8,325 bases of DNA from an uncultured Alphaproteobacteria bacterium (GTDB lineage Bacteria; Pseudomonadota; Alphaproteobacteria; Bin95). The stretch spans positions 1 to 8,325 of the forward strand of contig CAJXVF010000076.1 of assembly GCA_913060845.1 (NCBI GenBank), written 5' to 3'. The number at the start of each line of letters is the position of its first letter. Position 1 is the first letter of the stretch. The position numbers and the translations under genes were made by a program. This document shows positions 1 to 4,549 of this stretch, in pieces. Below the pieces are notes generated by a model, which saw only the letters and a list, made by a program, of their open reading frames with translations, was not told the DNA's origin and made no database searches.

Positions 1-728
1 CAAATGTTCCCTGCTGCATCCACTGCCAAGCTGTCAAAATTCCGGAAGCCCGTCGTGCCCCCAACCAGCCAGCCGCCGTGGGGTGACGGCCATGCGCGCG
101 GTTTGATTTTGCCTGGGCTTTCGATGTCGAATGCCCAGAGGCGGCCTGTTTGGGTTTCCGCTGCATAAACGGTCTTCTCATCTGGTGAGAGGCCGACGCC
201 ATTGGCTGTGATTAGCGGAAAGGCGACTTCAGTGATGTGGCTGCCGTCAATTGATGCGAAATAGAGGCCGGAGCGGTCCCAGTCCCGGTCTCTCGTTTTG
301 CCAAGGTCGCTGAAATACATGCCGCCCTGGCGGTCAAATACGATGTCATTCGGGCCACAAAGCTTATTGTCTCCACAATGAGTGTAGAGCGTTTTGACAG
401 CGCCTGACTGCAAGTCCACCCTGTCAATCGATCCACCTTTGTAGCTGTAGGCTTGGCGCACGGGACGTGTGCCGCTGTCATCCTTGTGGAACTCAAACCC
501 GCCATTATTGCAAATATAGATCGCGCCATCCGGTCCAAGCGCAGCACCATTCGGGCCACCAGGAACTTCAGCGATCACCTCAACCTTGCCATCAGGCATG
601 ACGCGGGACAGCGTTTGCCGCTCGATCTCAACCAGAATGACTGAGCCATCTGGCATTGCGATTGGCCCTTCCGGAAAACGAAGGCCAGTCGCCATTGTCG
701 TCAGCTTTGGAGTGTCTAGCGTTGCCAT
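1..728 (-). CDS. SMP-30/gluconolactonase/LRE-family protein, C-terminus cut by window edge
   Basis: Reverse-strand translation from the ATG at 728-726 stays open to base 1 (242 codons), so the gene runs off the left edge; family members are about 290-300 residues, so roughly 50 are missing. It is a six-bladed beta-propeller of the SMP-30/gluconolactonase type, a family of metal-dependent lactonases. Visible hallmarks are FPEGP near residues 18-22, where the Glu is the usual metal ligand, then GPNGAALGPDG, PNDIVFDRQGG, a TANGVGLSPDEKTVY segment carrying the metal-ligand Asn, and FDSLAVD near the end carrying the expected catalytic Asp. All three metal-site positions are therefore present. No signal peptide is seen, suggesting a cytoplasmic enzyme. 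The start lies 12 bases after the acyl-CoA dehydrogenase stop, with AGGA nine bases upstream. It is the third gene of the minus-strand operon. The substrate cannot be read from sequence; sugar lactones are typical of the family. Confidence 0.9.
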   Translation of the reverse strand, partial: MATLDTPKLTTMATGLRFPEGPIAMPDGSVILVEIERQTLSRVMPDGKVEVIAEVPGGPNGAALGPDGAIYICNNGGFEFHKDDSGTRPVRQAYSYKGGSIDRVDLQSGAVKTLYTHCGDNKLCGPNDIVFDRQGGMYFSDLGKTRDRDWDRSGLYFASIDGSHITEVAFPLITANGVGLSPDEKTVYAAETQTGRLWAFDIESPGKIKPRAWPSPHGGWLVGGTTGFRNFDSLAVDAAGNI

Positions 729-737
729 TTCATCTGG

Positions 738-741
738 TCCT
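738..741 (-). promoter_or_regulatory. Shine-Dalgarno of the SMP-30-like gene
   Basis: AGGA on the minus strand, nine bases before the ATG at 728-726. It overlaps the TAA stop of the acyl-CoA dehydrogenase gene (743-741), which suggests translational coupling. An ATG at 733-731 lies closer to the site but is out of frame with the lactonase, so 728 is the start chosen. Confidence 0.55.
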
Positions 742-1904
742 TATCTGAGGCCGAGGCCGCGAGCGATAATGCCGCGCAGCACCTCGCGCGTGCCGCCTTG
801 GATGGTGAGCTTAGGGGCGATGTGCGTCGCATAACGCATCACTTCCTCGTAGGCGGTGTCATTGGGGGAAGGCGCGCGCACGCCGTCGGGTGCTATTAGG
901 CGCATGCGGTTCGGTAGCGCCTGCTCCCAATTGGTACCAAGGTCTTTGACGACCGCAGCCTCTGTCATCGGCGTTTCGCCAGCCTGCAACATTCCAGCAA
1001 CCGAGGCTGACATGCGGCGAAGCGTCATCAAATGTGCGACATCTCGGCCAATGGTTTCGGCGGTCCTGTCGTCTGGGTTTGGGCCTGAAACGCGGATGCC
1101 GGCGTTCAGCGCAAAGATGGTCTCAAGCCAGCGGTCGGGGCCAGAGCGTTCATAGGCCAGCTCATCTGTCGCCTGCTTCCAGGCTTCATCTGGGCGTCCA
1201 ATGACATGTTCGTCTGGCACGAAGGCGTCGTCGAAGTGGACCTCGTTGAAGTCATGATGGCCAGCGAGATTGATGATTGGACGCACGGTTATGCCGGGCG
1301 TGTCCATCTTGATTAGGAATTGCGTCAGGCCGTGGCGGCGATTGTCTTCTGTTGGCTGGGAGGTGCGGATCAGGCCAATCATGTACTGGGTGCGATGGGC
1401 GTTTGATGTCCAAATCTTCGTGCCCGTTACTTTGTAGCCGCCATCTACCTTCTTTGCACGCGTTGAAGCCGCAAACAGGTCTGAGCCAGAGTTTGGTTCT
1501 GATAGGCCGATGCAGAAATAGGTCTCGCCGCGGACGATCTCCGGGATCAGCTTCCGTTTGACTGATTCAGCGCCAAACTTCAGCAAGACGGGTCCAGATT
1601 GCCGGTCCGCAACCCAATGCGCACGAACAGGCGCGCCATGGGCCAAAAATTCCTCTGTCAGCACATAACGTTCGATCTGGCTGCGACCATGCCCGCCATA
1701 TTCTTTTGGCCACGTTAGCCCGATCCAGCCTTTGGCGCCGATCTTCCGGCTGAATTCCGGATTGAAATTGGAATCCATATCGCCGGAACCGGGTGTGAAG
1801 GTCCCGGCGTCTATTTCTGCACGTAGGAAGCTGCGAATTTCCTGCCGTAGCGCTTCAGCTTCAGGCGGGAACTGCATGGGATCAAAGCGGAATGTGTGAG
1901 ACAT
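741..1904 (-). CDS. Acyl-CoA dehydrogenase (FadE-like)
   Basis: A complete 387-residue flavoenzyme of the usual family length. It is expected to catalyse FAD-dependent alpha,beta-dehydrogenation of an acyl-CoA thioester, passing electrons to ETF. N-terminal helical domain: about 10-125, with GWIGLTWPKEYGG at 59-71. Middle beta-domain: GLSEPNSGSD at 133-142 and KIWTSNA at 163-169, the FAD/substrate-binding signatures, then FNEVHFDDAFVP at 219-230. C-terminal helical domain: ends in IQGGTREVLRGIIARGLGLR. The MCAD-type catalytic Glu position near the C-terminus is Gly here, but Glu252 in LAYERSG aligns with the isovaleryl-CoA dehydrogenase-type base, so the enzyme is probably active. ATG at 1904 is preceded by AGGAG at seven bases. 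It is the middle gene of the operon, 10 bases after the deacylase. Its sequence style resembles actinobacterial FadE enzymes for branched or steroid side chains, but the substrate is unknown. Confidence 0.95.
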   Translation of the reverse strand: MSHTFRFDPMQFPPEAEALRQEIRSFLRAEIDAGTFTPGSGDMDSNFNPEFSRKIGAKGWIGLTWPKEYGGHGRSQIERYVLTEEFLAHGAPVRAHWVADRQSGPVLLKFGAESVKRKLIPEIVRGETYFCIGLSEPNSGSDLFAASTRAKKVDGGYKVTGTKIWTSNAHRTQYMIGLIRTSQPTEDNRRHGLTQFLIKMDTPGITVRPIINLAGHHDFNEVHFDDAFVPDEHVIGRPDEAWKQATDELAYERSGPDRWLETIFALNAGIRVSGPNPDDRTAETIGRDVAHLMTLRRMSASVAGMLQAGETPMTEAAVVKDLGTNWEQALPNRMRLIAPDGVRAPSPNDTAYEEVMRYATHIAPKLTIQGGTREVLRGIIARGLGLR

Positions 1905-1911
1905 GCGTTTG

Positions 1912-1916
1912 CTCCT
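1912..1916 (-). promoter_or_regulatory. Shine-Dalgarno of the acyl-CoA dehydrogenase gene
   Basis: AGGAG on the minus strand, seven bases before the ATG at 1904-1902. It overlaps the TAG stop of the upstream deacylase gene (1917-1915), an arrangement typical of translationally coupled operon genes. Confidence 0.75.
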
Positions 1917-2946
1917 ATTTAGCCCGGCCAGCAGAGAATCCAGCGAAGAATGATGTCAGGTTTGGACCAAGACCTTCGCAATTATAGCCGCCTTCCTGCA
2001 CCAGCAGTGTCGGCAGGTCGAGCCCCGCGATGCGCTCAGCGACTTTGCCGAACCCGCCGGTTGTTACTTTCAGATAGCCAATCGGATCATGCTCGTAAGC
2101 GTCAAACCCAAGGCTGACTAAAAGGGCACCGGGTTGATGCGCCTGGATAGCGTCGAAGGCCTTATCCAGGGAGCCCATGAACACATCGTCGCCGCTGTTC
2201 TGGGCCATTGGGAAATTGGCTGTCTTTCCGGCGCCAGCGCCTTCGCCGGTTTCACCTTTGTAGCCTGCGAAGAACGGGAAATAGTCTGATGGGTCGCCGT
2301 GGAGCGACGCAAACAGCACATCGCCCCGGTCATAGAAAATGCCTTGGGTGCCATTGCCGTGGTGAACGTCGATATCCAGAATCGCGAGCTTGTCCCATTT
2401 GCCGCGCATATGCTGTGCGGCGATGGCGATATTGTTGAGGTAGCAAAACCCGCCGGCCAAATCCTGAAACGCATGATGCCCAGGTGGTCGGCAAAGCGCA
2501 TAAGCTTCTGGAGCGCCAGCCATAACGGCGTCAGCGGCAGTCAGGGCAATATCGGCGGAAACTTTGGCAGCGCCCCAAGTGCCTTCTGCAATGGGTGCGG
2601 AGTTGGTTGCCATGTAATACCCAGCTTGCCCCATAATGCTGGTTGGCTTGCCGGTCATCCTGCGGTTCGGTTGCGCGTAGGGGTGCACATATGGCGTTGG
2701 GTCAGGCAAGGCTTGCCAGCGCGTCCATGCGGACTCCAGGAACGCCAAATATTCTTTGTCGTGGATGGCTTCAATAGGGCCCATGCCATGGGCTGTGGGG
2801 GCCTGCAGGTCGTGGCCACCTGCCTTTGCTGCCGCCAAGAGTTCCTCAGCTCGGCGCGCGATTTCCACATGGGGAACGTGGCGTCCACGGCTGATAATTT
2901 CTGCCGGTTGATGTTGTAGATGGGCGTCGTCATGCACGACCAGCAT
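1915..2946 (-). CDS. Acetylpolyamine amidohydrolase-like / class II HDAC-like zinc deacylase
   Basis: A 343-residue member of the arginase/deacetylase superfamily, expected to hydrolyse an N-acyl amide in the cytoplasm using a single Zn ion. Catalytic signatures are all visible: RPPGHHA (tandem His157/His158), DIDVHHGNGTQ (zinc ligands Asp193 and His195), GFDAYEHDP (zinc ligand Asp282) and EGGY (Tyr321, transition-state stabiliser). Length and spacing match Mycoplana ramosa acetylpolyamine amidohydrolase (AphA, about 341 residues). Near-identical blocks include the HDxxYLxFLExAWxRW motif at 62-77 and the ASLHGDP block at 213-219. By my remembered alignment, acidic residues 106 and 117 of AphA are Met105 and Ser116 here, so true acetylpolyamine specificity is uncertain. 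I chose ATG 2946 over an ATG at 3006 or 2994 because it has AGGA eight bases upstream and gives the family-like N-terminus MLVVHDDAH; the longer start would also overlap the promoter. First gene of the operon. Confidence 0.92.
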   Translation of the reverse strand: MLVVHDDAHLQHQPAEIISRGRHVPHVEIARRAEELLAAAKAGGHDLQAPTAHGMGPIEAIHDKEYLAFLESAWTRWQALPDPTPYVHPYAQPNRRMTGKPTSIMGQAGYYMATNSAPIAEGTWGAAKVSADIALTAADAVMAGAPEAYALCRPPGHHAFQDLAGGFCYLNNIAIAAQHMRGKWDKLAILDIDVHHGNGTQGIFYDRGDVLFASLHGDPSDYFPFFAGYKGETGEGAGAGKTANFPMAQNSGDDVFMGSLDKAFDAIQAHQPGALLVSLGFDAYEHDPIGYLKVTTGGFGKVAERIAGLDLPTLLVQEGGYNCEGLGPNLTSFFAGFSAGRAK

Positions 2947-2954
2947 GGGGCAAA

Positions 2955-2958
2955 TCCT
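2955..2958 (-). promoter_or_regulatory. Shine-Dalgarno deciding the deacylase start
   Basis: AGGA on the minus strand, eight bases before the ATG at 2946-2944. In-frame upstream ATGs at 3006 and 2994 have no comparable site and would add about 20 residues absent from the family. Confidence 0.6.
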
Positions 2959-2977
2959 ATTTTCGTGTTCAGCCTGT

Positions 2978-3006
2978 ATCGTAGGCGCCGACATCTGGGC
3001 TGGCAA
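2978..3006 (-). promoter_or_regulatory. Sigma70-type promoter candidate for the deacylase-ACAD-lactonase operon
   Basis: On the minus strand, TTGCCA (3006-3001, five of six to the -35 consensus) is followed after exactly 17 bases by TACGAT (2983-2978, four of six to the -10 consensus). Transcription would begin near 2971, leaving a leader of about 25 bases that contains the AGGA ribosome-binding site. No operator or regulator gene is evident nearby. Confidence 0.45.
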
Positions 3007-3029
3007 CGGCGAGCAGGGGCGGCTATATC
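3001..3029 (+). promoter_or_regulatory. Weak promoter candidate for the HAD phosphatase gene, possibly leaderless
   Basis: On the plus strand, TGGCAA (3001-3006) and TATATC (3024-3029) are 17 bases apart. The matches to consensus are poor (three and four of six). Transcription would start at about 3036-3037, on or next to the ATG at 3037, which fits the absence of a well-placed Shine-Dalgarno (the nearest purine run, AGGGG at 3015-3019, is 17 bases away). The -35 coincides with that of the opposing promoter. Confidence 0.22.
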
Positions 3030-3036
3030 CTGCCCT

Positions 3037-3708
3037 ATGCCGATAAAAACCACTGAAATAGACGTGTGGGTGTTCGATCTCGACAACACCCTCTACAACC
3101 CGCGCCGCTCAGACCTAATGCCGCAAATGCATGTTCGCATGCAGGAATTCATCATGGAGGAGTTTGGCGTCGATTTGGTCGAAGCAGACAGGCGCCGACA
3201 GTTCTATTTCGAAGAATATGGCACGACCCTGCGCGGCCTGATGGATCACCATCAGATGGACCCCGAGAAATTCCTACCCTATTGCCACGAGCTTGATCTG
3301 TCAGAGATGCACCATGACGTGCCATTGGACCAAGCTTTAGCCGCTTTGCCGGGGCGAAAAGTGATCTATACCAATGCGACGCGGCTTCACGCAGCGAATG
3401 TGCTTGGCCGACTTGGGATCACGCATCATTTCGAGGATATGTTCGATATTGCGGATGCGGACTATATGCCGAAACCGCATCAATCCTCATATGACACATT
3501 CCTACAGCGGCATGGTGTTGATCCAAAACGCGCAGTTATGTTTGAGGATACGGCGAAGAATTTGAAGCCTGCCTCTGATCTTGGCATGCGCACAGTATGG
3601 CTTCGAAATGATCGGCCAGGCGCGCAGCCAGTGGATGATGACGAAAGCCATATTCATCACCGTGCAGATGAGCTTTCGGACTTCTTGAATGAAGTTTTGG
3701 CGGCATAG
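3037..3708 (+). CDS. HAD-superfamily phosphatase, pyrimidine 5'-nucleotidase type
   Basis: A 223-residue haloacid-dehalogenase-superfamily hydrolase with all four motifs. Motif I is VFDLDNTLYNP (nucleophile Asp14, acid/base Asp16, Thr18), motif II is YTNAT (Thr112), motif III is Lys146 in MPKPH, and motif IV is FEDTAKNL (Glu170/Asp171, Mg2+ site). A helical cap lies between motifs I and II (about 25-105), the subfamily IA layout. The FDLDNTLYNP start and the FEDTAKNL motif are typical of the SDT1/pyrimidine 5'-nucleotidase branch (TIGR01993-like). Such enzymes dephosphorylate UMP/CMP or related nucleotides in the cytoplasm. ATG 3037 was chosen because residues upstream (from 2920) are unlike the family, overlap the divergent deacylase start and cross the promoter region. 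It lies 59 bases upstream of the SDR gene on the same strand with no visible terminator between, so cotranscription is plausible. Substrate range in HAD enzymes is broad, so the nucleotide assignment is only probable. Confidence 0.9.
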   Translation: MPIKTTEIDVWVFDLDNTLYNPRRSDLMPQMHVRMQEFIMEEFGVDLVEADRRRQFYFEEYGTTLRGLMDHHQMDPEKFLPYCHELDLSEMHHDVPLDQALAALPGRKVIYTNATRLHAANVLGRLGITHHFEDMFDIADADYMPKPHQSSYDTFLQRHGVDPKRAVMFEDTAKNLKPASDLGMRTVWLRNDRPGAQPVDDDESHIHHRADELSDFLNEVLAA

Positions 3709-3756
3709 CGTTCTCTGCTCTGCCTGTGCTGTAATCCACCCCAAGCAATTTGATCC

Positions 3757-3763
3757 GGGAGGG
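3757..3763 (+). promoter_or_regulatory. Shine-Dalgarno deciding the SDR start
   Basis: GGGAGGG ends four bases before the ATG at 3768. The in-frame TTG at 3750 lies upstream of this site and lacks one of its own. An ATG at 3764 is out of frame. Confidence 0.65.
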
Positions 3764-3767
3764 ATGG

Positions 3768-4538
3768 ATGGACGTTTCAGATAAGGTCGCAGTGGTTACG
3801 GGTGCGAGCGGCGGCATAGGGTTTGCGCTTTCAAAGGCTTTGATAGCGGCGGGAGCTAAGGGCGTCGCCATGGCGGACCTGAATGCAGATAAGCTTCAGG
3901 CTTCAGCCAAAGAAATAGGCGGCCTTGCTGTCCCAACTGACGTTACAGACGAGGCGGCTATTCAGGCATTGGTCGCAAAGACTGAGGCCGAGCTTGGTCC
4001 GGTCGATCTTTTTGTTTCGAACGCTGGTATTAGCCCCAAACCAATCCGCGATGACAATGCCCACTGGAATCAACAGTGGCGCGTTCATGTGATGGCGCAT
4101 TTGTTTGCCGCGCGAGCCGTCGCACCGGGTATGGCAGCACGGGGCGGGGGGAAGCTGGTAAATGTAGCGTCTGCTGCCGGGATCCTGATGCAGATGAATT
4201 CAGCCGTATATACAGCGACCAAACATGGTGCTGTCGGGTTGGCGGAATGGTTGGCTGTGGAGTGGGGACCAAAGGGCGTTGGCGTATCCGTAGTCTGCCC
4301 CCTTCGTGTGGCGACCCCTATGACAGATGGGATGCCAGATACTGGCACCGTCCGTGATGGTGTGATGACGGCGGATACAGCGGCAGAGGTGATCCTCGAA
4401 GGTATCGCCGACGATCGCTTTATGATCTACACGCACCCGCCCGCAGGCACGTATTGGGCCAAAAAAGCATCTGATCCAGAGCGTTGGATCAAAGGCATGA
4501 CATCACTTAAGCAGAAGATCGCACCTAAGGCAGATTGA
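3768..4538 (+). CDS. Classical short-chain dehydrogenase/reductase (SDR), NAD-type
   Basis: A 256-residue Rossmann-fold oxidoreductase of usual classical-SDR length, expected to interconvert an alcohol and ketone in the cytoplasm. Visible motifs are TGASGGIG at 11-18 (dinucleotide loop), Asp37 at the end of beta-2 (favours NAD over NADP), DV at 58-59, NAG at 85-87, catalytic Ser135 in NVASAAG, and Tyr148/Lys152 in YTATKHG. The tetrad Asn, normally in a VNxxxxxF-like helix-4 segment, is His107 here (VHVMAHLF). The CPLRVATPM segment at about 178-186 replaces the usual PG motif. The nearest remembered relatives are bacterial SDRs with an AVxLAEWLA segment after the active site, often found beside acyl-CoA dehydrogenases; their substrates are mostly unassigned. 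Start ATG 3768 has a strong Shine-Dalgarno. The gene converges with the molybdoenzyme gene, with four bases between stop codons. Confidence 0.93.
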   Translation: MDVSDKVAVVTGASGGIGFALSKALIAAGAKGVAMADLNADKLQASAKEIGGLAVPTDVTDEAAIQALVAKTEAELGPVDLFVSNAGISPKPIRDDNAHWNQQWRVHVMAHLFAARAVAPGMAARGGGKLVNVASAAGILMQMNSAVYTATKHGAVGLAEWLAVEWGPKGVGVSVVCPLRVATPMTDGMPDTGTVRDGVMTADTAAEVILEGIADDRFMIYTHPPAGTYWAKKASDPERWIKGMTSLKQKIAPKAD

Positions 4539-4539
4539 T

Positions 4540-4549
4540 CGCCTAGGCG
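4540..4549. repeat. 10-base perfect palindrome at the convergent gene junction
   Basis: CGCCTAGGCG straddles the four-base gap between the SDR stop (4536-4538) and the molybdoenzyme stop (4543-4545 on the minus strand). As RNA it could form only a three-pair stem around CUAG and has no U-tract on either side, so I do not call it an intrinsic terminator. It may be chance. Confidence 0.3.

Noticed and set aside
212..559. Minus-strand 115-codon frame inside the lactonase region
   Set aside because: It is out of frame with the clean SMP-30 translation that spans 728 to 1, and has low-complexity, non-family composition.
2299..2919. Plus-strand open frame of 206 codons opposite the deacylase gene
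   Set aside because: The opposite strand encodes all the zinc-site motifs of the deacylase; this frame has no family features or convincing ribosome-binding site.
2947..3006. Longer deacylase starting at 3006
   Set aside because: The extra 20 residues are not in the AphA-type family, lack a Shine-Dalgarno and would cover the candidate promoter; ATG 2946 has AGGA at eight bases.
2920..3036. Longer HAD phosphatase starting at 2920
   Set aside because: The Arg-rich extension is unlike the family, which begins a few residues before FDLDNT, and it would overlap the divergent deacylase coding start.
4540..4549. Intrinsic terminator at the convergent junction
   Set aside because: The palindrome yields only a three-pair stem with a four-base loop and there is no U-tract on either side.
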